The notes: generated by a model not told the origin, from the sequence alone. DNA of 64,000 nt from Micromonospora craterilacus (GCF_003236315.1 NZ_POTY01000004.1:26437-90436), one strand, 5' to 3'. Counted from the stretch's first letter, positions 52,386 to 63,502 are shown. Numbers and translations: made by a program.

Positions 52386-53150
52386 TCAGGAGAAGTGCGT
52401 CTTCGGTCGAGGTAGGCGCTCACCGTCGACGATCAGGTCGACCTTCTCGTTGTAGAAGGCGATCAACCCGGCGATCGGCAGCAGCGTCCCGGTGGGGAAG
52501 ACGTACGACCAGGCCAGGTCCGCGTGGACCGTGCCGTTGACGCGGATCGACCAGTAGTCGCTGGTCCGGCCCTTGTACGGGCAGGAGGTCGTGGTCGCCG
52601 ACGGGACGAGGTGACGGAAGTCCACGTCGGTCCGGTTCAGGTAGTAGCGGGTCGGCAGCCCGGTCTCGAAGACCAGCACCGGTGCGGCCGAGTCGGCCAG
52701 CACCGTCCCGTCCAGCTCCACGCGTACCCGGCGGGTCGACCGTAGCGCGTCCACCCGGGCGTACGGGTTGCGTGGGTGGACGAAGACCTGCTCGTCCTCC
52801 TCGAACCAGGCGTCCATCGCGGCCCAGTCGAACCGGATCGTGTCGGCCAGCCCCGCCAGTGTGTCGTCGCCGTACCGGCGGGCACAGGTGGCCCGGGAGG
52901 TCTCGCCCACCCGCAGCCCGTGCAGCCGGGCGGTGCCGCGCCGCGACTGCTCCGTCTTCTCCTCGTCGACCAGGAAGTCGCCGTGCACGTCCTCGACCGG
53001 GACGTAGTACTGGGGGTAGAACGGCCACTCCCAGACGTACCGCGCCCGCGTGGTGTCCAGCACCCGCTCGCCGGCGAGGAAGGCGCGGATCCGGCGTGGC
53101 ACCGGCTCGATGTGGTCGACCTGGGTGATCGCCTTGGGATAGTCCGCCAC
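52386..53150 (-). CDS. DUF427 domain protein (tandem repeat of the domain)
   Basis: 254 residues with two DUF427 units: first (about 20-100, IRAFLAGERVLDTTRARYVWEW and YYVPVEDVHGDFL), second (about 140-235, VRVELDGTVLADSAAPVLVFETGLPTRYYL in parts, and TSCPYKGRTSDYWSIRVNG). The CPYKG motif in the second unit is the strongest family mark. Function unknown; cytoplasmic. GTG 53150 has an AGGAGG ribosome site four to five bases upstream, so the longer open frame is rejected. Confidence 0.88.
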   Translation of the reverse strand: MADYPKAITQVDHIEPVPRRIRAFLAGERVLDTTRARYVWEWPFYPQYYVPVEDVHGDFLVDEEKTEQSRRGTARLHGLRVGETSRATCARRYGDDTLAGLADTIRFDWAAMDAWFEEDEQVFVHPRNPYARVDALRSTRRVRVELDGTVLADSAAPVLVFETGLPTRYYLNRTDVDFRHLVPSATTTSCPYKGRTSDYWSIRVNGTVHADLAWSYVFPTGTLLPIAGLIAFYNEKVDLIVDGERLPRPKTHFS

Positions 53151-53340
53151 CGGTCCTCCTACGCTTGCTTTCCGGGTTGGTACCGGTTCAACGATCGGTG
53201 ACCTCACGGTAGTACCCGATCATGTGCCCGGGGTCGGGGTTGCTCATCCGAAACCGCCGCGGAATCAGGCGGGACGGACGGAGGCAGACGGTCCATGATG
53301 AAGTCAGTACGGAACTGTCGGCCCGCGCGAACGGAGACCT

Positions 53341-53700
53341 GTGACCACCATGCCCGATGACGACGAACAGTCCCGGCTCCTGCACCGGCTCATCGACCAC
53401 CCGACGCCAGGGCAGGTGTTCGGGGAACCCGTCACCCATGACGGCGTCGTCGTCCTCCCCGTCGCCGCGTTGAGTAACGGTGGCGGCGGTGGGGGCGGCT
53501 CCGGACCGGAGCCCGCCGGTACGGCGTTCGGCCTGGGTGGCGGCTACGGCACGATGGGCAGGCCGGTCGGCGCGTACGTCATCTCCCGGGGGAACGCGCG
53601 CTTCGTACCCGCCGTCGACATCACGCGGCTCGCCGTCGTGGCGGCCTGCGCGGCGGTGTCGATCGCCGTTCTCCTCCGGCGTCGCCGCGCCTCCGGCTGA
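53341..53700 (+). CDS. GerW (YtfJ) family sporulation-type protein
   Basis: 119 residues. GerW/YtfJ signature: TPGQVFGEPVTHDGVVVLPVAAL (seen in parts), a Gly-rich stretch of eight (GGGGGGGSG), and PVGAYVISRGNARFVPAVDITRL, followed by a C-terminal membrane helix and Arg tail. In Bacillus the family is needed for a late germination/cortex step; in actinomycetes the role is not known. GTG 53341 with GGAG site. Convergent with the ccm operon. Confidence 0.85.
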   Translation: MTTMPDDDEQSRLLHRLIDHPTPGQVFGEPVTHDGVVVLPVAALSNGGGGGGGSGPEPAGTAFGLGGGYGTMGRPVGAYVISRGNARFVPAVDITRLAVVAACAAVSIAVLLRRRRASG

Positions 53701-53795
53701 CGGCGGCGGGCATCCTCGGCGCCGCACAGCTCGGAGCCCGGCGGGGAGCGGGCCACGGCGGAACATCAACAGCGTTCCGAGCCAGCCGGTAGTGG

Positions 53796-54692
53796 TCACG
53801 ACCCGAGCAGTCGGCTGACCTCGGGCCCGGCGGGGTGACCGGGCGCCACCGACAGGAAGCGGCGCAGCGTCGCCGGTGCCTCCTCGGGGCGGGTGAGCCG
53901 CTGGGCCAGCCCGGCCACCAGCAGGCCGTCCGGCGAGTCAGGAACGTGGTCGAGGACCTCCCGCGCGGTCCGCTCCGCGGCGGCGGCGTCGCCGGCCCGC
54001 AGCAGGGCGAAGGCGAGGCGTAACCGGATCGCGTCGTCGGGCCGGTCCCGCAGCGCTTCCCGGTACATCTCGGCCGCGGCCGCGTACCGTTGCTGGCCCT
54101 CCAGGTCGTGGGCCAGTTGCACGGCGACCACCGCCGGGTCGGCGGCGGGCGCGTCGGCGACCGGTCGCGCCAACTGCCCGGCCGCCACGGCCACCGTCGA
54201 CACCAGGGCGACAAGCCCACCCGCCGCCCACCACCAGGCCCGACGCGCGCTCCGCCCGCCGGGGGGTGCCGCGTCGGTGGTGCTGGGTCGCCGCTGCACC
54301 GGCCGGTGCCGTGGGCGCAGGGTCCGCAGCGCCGCAGCGCCGACCCCCAGCAGGACCACCGCGGGTACCACCCAGAGCAGCAGCGCCGTGCCGCGCAGCG
54401 GCGGTTGGGCCAGCACCTCGTCGCCGTAGCGCTGGACGAACCAGCGGCGGATCTCCGCCGGGCTGCGGCCCTCGGCCAGCTGGTCGGTGATCACCTGCCG
54501 CATCGAGACGGCGATCGGTGAGCTGGAGTCGGCGACCGACTCACCCTGGCACGCCGGGCAGCGCAGCTCGGTGGCGACCGCCTGCGTCGGGTCGGACGGT
54601 GGCCCGGGGGCGACGGACCGGGCCAGCCCGGCGACGGACAGGGCCAGCAGCACCGCAGCGGTCAGCGTGACCAGCCGGCGGCGGCCGTTCAC
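53796..54692 (-). CDS. ccmH: Cytochrome c maturation protein CcmH fused to CcmI-like TPR region
   Basis: 298 residues. Signal/anchor near residue 5-22, then the thioredoxin-interacting motif LRCPACQ (about 44-50), which reduces apocytochrome c Cys-x2-Cys, and a helix pair (GRSPAEIRRWFVQRYGDEVL). A second membrane helix (LLLWVVPAVVLLGVGAAAL) and a third (AAGGLVALVSTVAVAAG) precede a TPR-like C-terminus (QQRYAAAAEMYREALRDRPD, repeats about 205-290) that corresponds to CcmI and would hold apocytochrome. GTG overlaps the CcmG stop (GTGA). Last gene of the maturation operon. Confidence 0.88.
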   Translation of the reverse strand: MNGRRRLVTLTAAVLLALSVAGLARSVAPGPPSDPTQAVATELRCPACQGESVADSSSPIAVSMRQVITDQLAEGRSPAEIRRWFVQRYGDEVLAQPPLRGTALLLWVVPAVVLLGVGAAALRTLRPRHRPVQRRPSTTDAAPPGGRSARRAWWWAAGGLVALVSTVAVAAGQLARPVADAPAADPAVVAVQLAHDLEGQQRYAAAAEMYREALRDRPDDAIRLRLAFALLRAGDAAAAERTAREVLDHVPDSPDGLLVAGLAQRLTRPEEAPATLRRFLSVAPGHPAGPEVSRLLGS

Positions 54693-55302
54693 GTCGCTCC
54701 GAGCAGCGGGACCACCCGGTCCGCCAGCCACTGCTGGGTCACCACCCCCGGCTGGTGCGCGACGATCCGCCCGTCCCGGTCCACCAGGAAGGTCTCCGGT
54801 ACGCCCCGCACGCCCCACTCGATCGCCCGGGTGCCGTCGCGGTCCGGTAGCACGGTGAGTTTGCCGGCGCCGGTCTCGTCGAGCAGCGCGCGTACCGCTT
54901 CCGTGCCGTCGCGCAGGTTGAGCCCGACCACCCGCAGCCCCTCCGGCGACCAGCGGCGGTCCGCCTCGACCAGCAGCGGCAACTCGGCGCGGCACGGCCC
55001 GCACCAGGAGGCGAAGACGTTGACCAGCACCACCTGTCCCCGTGCGTCGGCGATGTCGAACCGGTCGCCGGCGAGGGTGGTGCCGGTGAGGGCGGGCGCG
55101 GCGACCGGCGGTCGCTGCTCGGCCTTCCCGGGTGGCGCTGGGGGCGACAGTGCGTACCCCAGGCCGACCGCCAGCAGCAGCACGGCGGCGGGGGCGAACC
55201 ACACCCGACGCCACCGGCGGTGGCCCGCGCCGCGCGTCGCCGCCTCGCTCGGCTGACCGACGGCGCGCGGCGTCCTGCTGCGGTGCCCAGTGGTGCGCTC
55301 GT

Positions 55303-55306
<4 letters not shown>
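54689..55306 (-). CDS. ccmG: Thiol:disulfide interchange protein CcmG/DsbE
   Basis: 205 residues: cytoplasmic basic tail, single membrane anchor (about 33-53), extracellular thioredoxin domain with the WCGPC active site (FASWCGPCRAELP) and cis-Pro loop GVPETFLVD. The acidic inner-cavity residues that make CcmG a weak reductant are not fully checkable. GTG start overlaps the ccmF stop. Keeps CcmH and apocytochrome c reduced. Confidence 0.9.
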
Positions 55307-57208
<1,902 letters not shown>

Positions 57209-57219
<11 letters not shown>

Positions 57220-57619
57220 CGGTGGGCTCCGGGCGGGCGGCGGCGGACGGCCCGTACTCGTTGCCGTGCCGGAGGACCACGTGGTCGGCGTGGAACACCC
57301 CGTCGGTGCCCAGCCGGCCCTCGACGACCGCTTCCTCGCCCTCCCGGAAGGTGTCCGGCGGCATGCCGCGCTGCCGCACGGTGACCTCCTGCCCGCCGTC
57401 GGCCAGTCGGAACACCGTCACCTCGCCGTCGCGACTCAGCGAGCCGGGGACGACCTCGCCGGCCAGGCGGACCCGGTCCCGCGCGACGGTCGGGTCGGCG
57501 GCCACCTCGCCGGGGGTGCGGTAGTAGGTGAGGGTGTCGTTCAGCGCGCTGGTGACCAGGAGACCGCCGGCGGCGACGAAGACGGCGACCAGCGCGAGGC
57601 GTCCGGGCCGGCGGATCAT
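57209..57619 (-). CDS. ccmE: Heme chaperone CcmE
   Basis: 136 residues: N-terminal membrane anchor (LALVAVFVAAGGLLVTSAL), OB-fold body (YYRTPGEVAADPTV, RVRLAGEVVPGSL, GMPPDTFREGEEAVVEG) and the heme-binding tail ADHVVLRHGNEYG. The H-x3-Y motif is the classic His-type heme attachment, not the Cys-type variant of archaea and some Gram-positives. ATG 57619 overlaps the ccmC end by four bases. Carries heme from CcmC to CcmF. Confidence 0.93.
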
Positions 57620-58401
57620 CGCACCCGCGCCGGCTGGTCCGCTGCCGGGTCCCGCCCGGCGCGGCTCGGCGCGGGTCGTTCGGGTAGCGCGCCGAGGCGG
57701 CGTTCGAGCCGCATCACCCGGTGCGCCAGCACGCAGAGCGCCGCGGCGCTGGCGGCGGCGACGGCCAGCAGCAGCGCCAGGGCCATCCGCGAATCGATCG
57801 GCGGGCGGGCGGGCGCGAGGATGGTGGCCTGTTGGTGCAGCGAGCGCCACCACAGGACGGAGAAGTGCACCACCGGGACGAGCAGGAAGCCGGTGATGCC
57901 GGCGACCGCCGCCGGCCGGGCCACCCGCCGGTCGCCGCCGTCGGGTCCGCCGGCCCGTTCGGCCAGCGTCCGGCGCAGGGCCAGATAGCCGGCGTACGCC
58001 AGGAGCAGCAGCGCGGTGCTGACCAGCCGGGGATCCCAGGCCCACCAGGTGCCCCAGACGAGCTGGCCCCAGATCGCCCCGGTGGTGATGGTGAGCGCGG
58101 TGAGCGCCACGCCGATCTCGGCGGCCGCCCGGGCGAACCGGTCCCACCGCAGGTCGCCGCCGATCAGGTAGGCGCCGCTGGCGGCCAGCACCACGGCGAA
58201 CGCCAGGTACGCCACCCAGGCGGCGGGCACGTGCAGGTACATCAGGCGCTGGGCCTGGCCCTGGGCCGCGTCGGCCGGGGCCAGGAGCGCGCCGGCGACG
58301 GCGGCGCCCACCGCGAGGCCGCCGGCGGTCCAGCCGGCCGTCCGCCGGGCGGCGGCGCCGCGGGGAGTGTCCGCGGTCAGGTCCACGGTGGAGGTTCGCA
58401 T
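57616..58401 (-). CDS. ccmC: Heme exporter/transfer protein CcmC
   Basis: 261 residues, six membrane helices. The WWD heme-handling motif reads LVWGTWWAWDPRLVS (about residues 110-125), with the CcmC family start VPAAWVAYLAFA. ATG 58401 has an AGGA site. First gene of the leftward operon and divergent from ctaC by 134-197 bases depending on the ctaC start. The short C-terminal cytoplasmic tail is Arg/Pro-rich. ccmA, ccmB and ccmD are not in this window. Confidence 0.92.
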   Translation of the reverse strand: MRTSTVDLTADTPRGAAARRTAGWTAGGLAVGAAVAGALLAPADAAQGQAQRLMYLHVPAAWVAYLAFAVVLAASGAYLIGGDLRWDRFARAAAEIGVALTALTITTGAIWGQLVWGTWWAWDPRLVSTALLLLAYAGYLALRRTLAERAGGPDGGDRRVARPAAVAGITGFLLVPVVHFSVLWWRSLHQQATILAPARPPIDSRMALALLLAVAAASAAALCVLAHRVMRLERRLGALPERPAPSRAGRDPAADQPARVR

Positions 58402-58598
58402 GTCTTCCTGTCCGCGCCGTCGGCGCTTGCCCCGCTGATTCCTGACACCAGACCTTAAACCGAAATAAACGGAATCAGCCGGCGGATCCGAGCAAATAGG
58501 GGAATATGGTCCCGGGTTGACGGGGGTCGGTACCGCTGGAGACGACACAGGTTGCGACGCGAAAATCCGGCGGGTGGCGCCGGTGGATCGGCCTGCCC

Positions 58599-59567
58599 GT
58601 GGTGGCGCTGGGCACTGGTCTGGCCCTCACCGGCTGCGCCGGGGGCGCGCCGTCGGCGCTGGACCCGGCCGGCGCCGGCGCGGCCCGGGTCGCCAACCTG
58701 TGGTGGCTGCTGTTCTGGATCTCGGTCGCGGTGTTCGCCGAGGTCATGGCGCTGCTGACCTGGGCTCTGGTGTTCCGCCGGAAGCGGCGGGTACGCGTGC
58801 GGCACGGCCAGCCGCTGCGCTTCGTGGTCGTGGCCGGCGCCGGGATCCCGCTGGTGATCCTGGTGGCGGTCTACGCGGTCGGGCTGCGCGACCTGGCGGC
58901 GCTCGGCGACGGCCCCGGGCCGGACGCGCCGACCATCGAGGTCACCGGTCACAAGTGGTGGTGGGAGGTACGGGTGCAGGGCGTCGACGGGGCCACCGCC
59001 AACGAACTGCACATCCCGGTGGGGGAGAAGGTGCGGGTCCGGTTGCGTACCGCCGACGTGCTGCACAGCTTCTGGGTGCCGCAGCTCATGCCCAAGACCG
59101 ACCTCATCGCCGGCGAGACACGCGAGACCTGGCTGCACGCCGAGCGGGCCGGCAGCTACCGGGGCCAGTGCGCCGAGTACTGCGGCACCCAGCACGCGCA
59201 CATGGCGTTCCTGGTCGTCGCCGAGCCCCGGCCGGACTTCGACGCCTGGCTGGCCCGACTCGGCACGCCGGCCCGGCCGCCGCAGACCGACGCCCAGCGG
59301 CGCGGTCAGCAGGCGTTCCTCCAGGGCAGCTGCGCGGGCTGCCACGCCATCCGGGGCACCGGCGCCGACGGCCGGATCGGCCCCGACCTCTCCGACGTCG
59401 GATCCCGCTGGAGCATCGGCGCGGGCGCGGTACCGAACGACGGGGGTCACCTCGGCGGGTGGATCGCCAACTCGCAGACCGTCAAGCCGGGCAACTACAT
59501 GCCTCCCCAGCAGGTCGGCGCGGGTCAGTTGCCGGATCTCATCGCGTACCTGCAGTCGCTGAAGTGA
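58599..59567 (+). CDS. ctaC: Cytochrome c oxidase subunit II with fused cytochrome c domain (caa3-type)
   Basis: 322 residues from GTG 58599. Lipobox LTGC near residue 12, two membrane helices, then the CuA cupredoxin: HKWWWEV, VLHSFWVP, and GQCAEYCGTQHAHM with ligands Cys191, Glu193, Cys195, His199, Met202. C-terminal class I cytochrome c: CAGCH (Cys245, Cys248, His249) and a Met in NYMPP. A subunit II with its own heme c defines the caa3 type. The start is uncertain: the frame stays open upstream with a good basic n-region (RKSGGWRRWIGLP), but the only starts there are CTG 58536 or none. Confidence 0.9.
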   Translation: MVALGTGLALTGCAGGAPSALDPAGAGAARVANLWWLLFWISVAVFAEVMALLTWALVFRRKRRVRVRHGQPLRFVVVAGAGIPLVILVAVYAVGLRDLAALGDGPGPDAPTIEVTGHKWWWEVRVQGVDGATANELHIPVGEKVRVRLRTADVLHSFWVPQLMPKTDLIAGETRETWLHAERAGSYRGQCAEYCGTQHAHMAFLVVAEPRPDFDAWLARLGTPARPPQTDAQRRGQQAFLQGSCAGCHAIRGTGADGRIGPDLSDVGSRWSIGAGAVPNDGGHLGGWIANSQTVKPGNYMPPQQVGAGQLPDLIAYLQSLK

Positions 59568-59585
59568 TCGAAGGGAGGTAGACCC

Positions 59586-61514
59586 GTGTCCACGACCGCC
59601 GCATCGACGCCCGGTGCCAGCCGGGAGGATCTGGCCCGACTGGAGGAACGCTGGGCCGAACGCCCGTCGCTGCGCTCGTGGTTCAGCACAGTCGACCACA
59701 AGCGGATCGGACGGCGCTACCTGGTCACCGCGGCGCTGTTCTTCGTCCTCGCCGGGCTGAGCGCGCTGGCGATGCGGACCCAGCTGGCCCGTCCCGAGTC
59801 GCGACTGCTCTCCCCGCAGGAGTACAACCAGCTCTTCACCATGCACGGCACGGCGATGATCTTCCTGTTCGCCACCCCGATGCTCTTCGGCTTCGGCAAC
59901 TTCCTGGTCCCGCTGATGATCGGCTCGCGGGACATGGCCTTCCCCAAACTCAACGCCTTCGGCTACTGGGTCTTCCTGTTCGCCGGGCTGTTCATGTGGG
60001 CCAGCCTGCCCTTCGGGGCCGCCCCGAACGGCGGCTGGTTCGCCTACGTGCCGCTCACCGAGGAACGGAACACCCCCGGCCTGCACATGGACGTCTACAC
60101 CCTGGGCCTGCTCTTCCTGGGCATCGCCACCACCGCCGCGTCGATCAACTTCATCGTCACCTCGCTCAAACTGCGCGCCCCGGGGATGTCGCTGAACCGG
60201 GTGCCGTTGTTCGTCTGGGCGATCGTCGCCACCGCCTTCATGGTGATCTTCGCGTTGCCCGCGCTGAACGTCGACAACGCGATGCTCTTCCTCGACCGGC
60301 GGTTCGGCACCCACTTCTTCGACCCGGAGCACGGCGGCAACGTGCTGCTGTGGCAGCACCTGTTCTGGATCTTCGGCCACCCGGACGTCTACATCATCGT
60401 GATGCCGGCACTGGGCATCGTCTCCGCGGTGCTGCCCGCGTTCACCCGGCGCGGGGTGGTCGGCTACGCGCTTGTCGTGTTCGCCATGGCGTCGATCGCG
60501 ATCATCTCGTTCGGGGTCTGGGTGCATCACATGTTCGCCACCGGCCTACCGCCACTGTCGTACGGTTTCTTCAGCGCGGCCAGCACGATCATCACGATTC
60601 CGTCCGGGATCCAGATCTTCGCCTGGCTGGCCACCATGCTGCTGGGCCGGCTGGTGCTCAAGGTCCCGCTGCTGTTCGTGATCGGCTTCATCGTGACCTT
60701 CGTGCTCGGCGGCTTCACCGGCGCCATGTTCGCGTTGACCGCCTTCGACCAGCAGGTCACCGACTCGTACTTCGTGGTGGCCCACTTCCACTACGTGCTC
60801 ATCGGCGGGGCGCTGTTCCCGATCCTCGCCGCCGTCTACTACTGGCTCCCGAAGATCACCGGCCGGATGTACCACGAGAAGCTCGGCCGCTGGGCGTTCT
60901 GGCTGTTCTTCACCGGCATGCACCTGACGTTCTTCCCGATGCACCTGTACGGCCTGTTCGGCATGCCCAGGCGGGTCTACACCTACCCGGACGAGCCCGG
61001 CTGGGGCGGCTGGAACCTGGTCAGCACCGCCGGTTCATATCTGCTCGCGATCGGGCTGCTGCTCGTCCTGATCGGAGTGATCCACGCCGTGCGGCGGGGA
61101 CGGCCGGCACCACCGGACCCGTGGGGCGGCGACAGCCTGGAATGGTCCACCGACTCCCCGCCGAAGCCGTACAACTTCCCCGTCCTGCCGCAGGTGCACA
61201 GCCTCCACCCCACCTGGGACGACGCCAGCCGTACCTCGATGACCGAAGGCGCGACCGACGACCGGATCCTGGCCCGCGGGCGGCAGACACTGGTGACCAG
61301 CGAACTGGACGGCCGGCGGGAACGGACGGTGGAGATGCCCGAGGCGTCCCTGCAACCGCTGCTGCTCGCCCTGGCCCTGCTGGTGTTCTTCACCGCGTTG
61401 CTCTTCGCCTGGTACCCGGTGGCCGTCGGGGCCGCCCTCGTGGTGGCCTCGACCATCGCCGTCTGGCTGTGGCCACCCCGCCGGCCCGACCAGGAACTCG
61501 GGGTGAGCGCATGA
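59586..61514 (+). CDS. ctaD: Cytochrome c oxidase subunit I
   Basis: 642 residues with the 12-helix core. Low-spin heme His in FTMHGTAMIFLF, the CuB/heme a3 region WIFGHPDVYIIVMPALGI (Asp replaces the common Glu after HP), HH pair in VWVHHMFATG and the two axial His in VVAHFHYVLIGG. The K- and D-channel residues were not followed. GTG 59586 has an AGGGAGG site 18 bases after the ctaC stop. C-terminal two extra segments (about 590-640) lie after a hydrophilic domain, longer than usual. Reduces O2 to water and pumps protons. Confidence 0.95.
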   Translation: MSTTAASTPGASREDLARLEERWAERPSLRSWFSTVDHKRIGRRYLVTAALFFVLAGLSALAMRTQLARPESRLLSPQEYNQLFTMHGTAMIFLFATPMLFGFGNFLVPLMIGSRDMAFPKLNAFGYWVFLFAGLFMWASLPFGAAPNGGWFAYVPLTEERNTPGLHMDVYTLGLLFLGIATTAASINFIVTSLKLRAPGMSLNRVPLFVWAIVATAFMVIFALPALNVDNAMLFLDRRFGTHFFDPEHGGNVLLWQHLFWIFGHPDVYIIVMPALGIVSAVLPAFTRRGVVGYALVVFAMASIAIISFGVWVHHMFATGLPPLSYGFFSAASTIITIPSGIQIFAWLATMLLGRLVLKVPLLFVIGFIVTFVLGGFTGAMFALTAFDQQVTDSYFVVAHFHYVLIGGALFPILAAVYYWLPKITGRMYHEKLGRWAFWLFFTGMHLTFFPMHLYGLFGMPRRVYTYPDEPGWGGWNLVSTAGSYLLAIGLLLVLIGVIHAVRRGRPAPPDPWGGDSLEWSTDSPPKPYNFPVLPQVHSLHPTWDDASRTSMTEGATDDRILARGRQTLVTSELDGRRERTVEMPEASLQPLLLALALLVFFTALLFAWYPVAVGAALVVASTIAVWLWPPRRPDQELGVSA

Positions 61515-61590
61515 GCGAGCGGCAGCGAGCGAATCGTCCACGCGGTGCGGTGAAGGCTCAGGCCGGCGCCGAGCGGAGCGAGGTGACCGC
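61515..61590 (+). repeat. Purine-rich interspersed repeat between ctaD and ctaE
   Basis: Contains ATGAGCGAGCGGCAGCGAGC, then GCCGAGCGGAGCGAGGTGAC just before the ctaE ATG. From memory, similar GAGCGAGC/AGCGAGGTGACCGC blocks occur between many genes in Micromonosporaceae. It supplies the ctaE ribosome site (GAGGTG). Confidence 0.5.
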
Positions 61591-62220
61591 ATGAACGCGC
61601 GGGGCGGCATCGCGGCGGCCACCAGCACCGAGGCGCTGACCACCGAGCAGCCCGTCGGGCGGTCGGCCGGCTGGTGGGGCATGGTGATGTTCGTCGCCAC
61701 CGAGGCGACCCTCTTCGCCTGCCTGATCGGCAGCTACTTCTATCTGCGGTTCCAGCACGGCGGTCCGTGGCCGCCGGACGGGCTCACCGCGCCGACCCTG
61801 GCACGTCCGCTGCTGATGACCGCGGTGCTGCTGCCCAGCAGCCTGCCGGTGGTGTGGGCGGAACGCGGCATCCGCCGCGGCCAGCGCTGGCGGCTGCGTA
61901 CCGGCCTGGCGGTGACCCTGGTGCTCGGTGTGACCTTCCTGATTCTGGTGGCCACCGAGTACGCCGAGAAGCTCCGCGAGTTCACCATCACCACCAACGC
62001 CTACGGCTCCCTGTTCTACGTCATCACCGGCTTCCACGGCTTCCACGTCCTCGTCGGACTGACGATGATCAGCTGGCTGCTCGTCGCCTCGCTGCGCCGC
62101 GGCACGTTCGGCGCCCACCGGCACGACCGGGTCCGTAACGCCGCCATCTACTGGCACTTCGTCGACGTGGTGTGGGCCGCCATCCTGTTCACCATCTACC
62201 TCTCACCGAGACTGTCGTGA
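61591..62220 (+). CDS. ctaE: Cytochrome c oxidase subunit III
   Basis: 209 residues, five membrane helices as in short subunit III forms. Conserved: WWGMVMFVATEATLFACLIGSY (start of the bundle), ITGFHGFHVLVGL with the conserved His pair, and YWHFVDVVWAAIL at the C-terminus. Stabilises subunit I and its proton uptake. ATG 61591; 76-base gap to ctaD is filled by a repeat. Coupled to the next gene by GTGA overlap. Confidence 0.93.
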   Translation: MNARGGIAAATSTEALTTEQPVGRSAGWWGMVMFVATEATLFACLIGSYFYLRFQHGGPWPPDGLTAPTLARPLLMTAVLLPSSLPVVWAERGIRRGQRWRLRTGLAVTLVLGVTFLILVATEYAEKLREFTITTNAYGSLFYVITGFHGFHVLVGLTMISWLLVASLRRGTFGAHRHDRVRNAAIYWHFVDVVWAAILFTIYLSPRLS

Positions 62221-62618
62221 GCACGCATCCCGGGCCCCGGGCCCGCCTCGCCGGTGGGCTGCTGCTCTGGTACGCGGTGCTCGGCGGCGCGATCGCCTGG
62301 GCCGTCCACCTCATCGCCGGCTGGAGTGTGGACGAGCTGACCTGCGCCGGTGGCTCGGAGCGGGTCGGTGCCCTGCCGTTGCGGACCGCGATCGGACTCG
62401 CCGTGGTACTGCCCGCCCTGGCGACCGTGGGTGCCCTGCTGGCCGCCGCGCTGCTCTGGCGGCGCACCGCGCGTACCCCTCAGGGCGTCGAGCCGGAGCG
62501 CCGGGTGGGCCGCAGCCGGATGCTGGCCGTGGTGGGCATCTGGCTGAACCTGCTCTTCCTGACGATCATCGTCCTGGGCGGAGTCGCCCTGATCGTGCTG
62601 CCGCCATGCCAGCGATGA
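62217..62618 (+). CDS. Small membrane protein of caa3 oxidase operon
   Basis: 133 residues, three membrane helices (GGLLLWYAVLGGAIAWAVHLIAG, RTAIGLAVVLPALATVGALLAA and WLNLLFLTIIVLGGVALIVLP). The N-terminal helix with W-VHL-GW and the final helix resemble small subunits often seen between ctaE and ctaG, sometimes called CtaF-like, but no firm name is given. GTG overlaps the ctaE stop and its TGA overlaps the ctaG ATG, so it is fully coupled. Possible oxidase subunit IV or assembly helper. Confidence 0.7.
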   Translation: MSTHPGPRARLAGGLLLWYAVLGGAIAWAVHLIAGWSVDELTCAGGSERVGALPLRTAIGLAVVLPALATVGALLAAALLWRRTARTPQGVEPERRVGRSRMLAVVGIWLNLLFLTIIVLGGVALIVLPPCQR

Positions 62619-63502
62619 GCGCCGCCGCCGGCGGCAACGAGCCCGAGTCCGTCGTGGCCGGGCTGATCACCATGCTGCTCGCCGCCGGGCTGGCCCTGCT
62701 CGCCGCGGGTTACGGCCGGGGCGTCCATGAACTGTGGTCCCGCCGTGGCCGGGGGACCGTCCTGCCGGGCTGGCGGGTGGTCGCCTTCACCGCCGGCCTG
62801 CTCGTCGCCCTGGCCACCCAGAGCGGGCCGGTGGCGGCCCTGGCCGCGCGGGGCTTCGCCGGCCACATGACCCAGCACATGCTGCTGCTGCTCGTGGCCG
62901 GGCCGCTGCTGGCCGCGGGGGCGGCCGGCCTGCCGCTGACCCTGGCCTGCCCGGCCACGCCACGCCGGTGGCTGGCCCGCCTCCGGGCCACCGCGGCCGT
63001 GCGATGGCTGCGCCGACCGGTGGTCATCGCGCTTGTCGCGGGCGGTACGCAGACCCTGGTGCTCTGGTTCTGGCACCTGCCCGGGCCCTACCTGGCCGCC
63101 GTACGGCACCCTGCGCTGCACGTCGTCGAGCACGTCTGCTTCGTCGGCGCGGCCTGGCTGCTCTGGGCGCCGGTCCTCGGCGCGGCCCGGCACCGGCTGC
63201 CGGTCCCGACCGGGATGCTGCTGCTCGTCGGGACGATGCTGCCGGCATCGGCGCTGGGCGCGGTGCTCACCTTCGCGCCGAGCCCCATCTACCCGGCCGA
63301 GGTGCTCGGTGCCGATCCGCTCGCCGACCAGCAGCTGGCCGGGCTGCTGATGTGGGCGCCGATGGACGTGGTGGTGCTGGTCGCCGCACTGGCCGCTTTC
63401 CTGCGCTGGCTGGTCGGCCTCCAGCGGCAACGCCCGGAGCGGGTGACCTCGCCCGAGGTGGACGGTCACCTGCCGGCCCGAACCGGGGGAGTGGGGCGAT
63501 GA
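62615..63502 (+). CDS. ctaG: Cytochrome c oxidase assembly protein CtaG (caa3 type)
   Basis: 295 residues, seven to eight membrane helices. Matches the caa3_CtaG family: HMTQHMLLLLVAGPLL with two His near residue 85, LWFWHLPGPYLAAVRHPALHVVEHVCF (seen as FWHLPGPYLAAVRHP and LHVVEHVCF), and the C-terminal MWAPMDVVVL helix. These His-rich membrane motifs are implicated in copper delivery to CuB or CuA. ATG 62615 overlaps the previous stop; ATG 62606 is an alternative. Unrelated to the proteobacterial Cox11-type CtaG. Confidence 0.9.
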   Translation: MSAAAGGNEPESVVAGLITMLLAAGLALLAAGYGRGVHELWSRRGRGTVLPGWRVVAFTAGLLVALATQSGPVAALAARGFAGHMTQHMLLLLVAGPLLAAGAAGLPLTLACPATPRRWLARLRATAAVRWLRRPVVIALVAGGTQTLVLWFWHLPGPYLAAVRHPALHVVEHVCFVGAAWLLWAPVLGAARHRLPVPTGMLLLVGTMLPASALGAVLTFAPSPIYPAEVLGADPLADQQLAGLLMWAPMDVVVLVAALAAFLRWLVGLQRQRPERVTSPEVDGHLPARTGGVGR

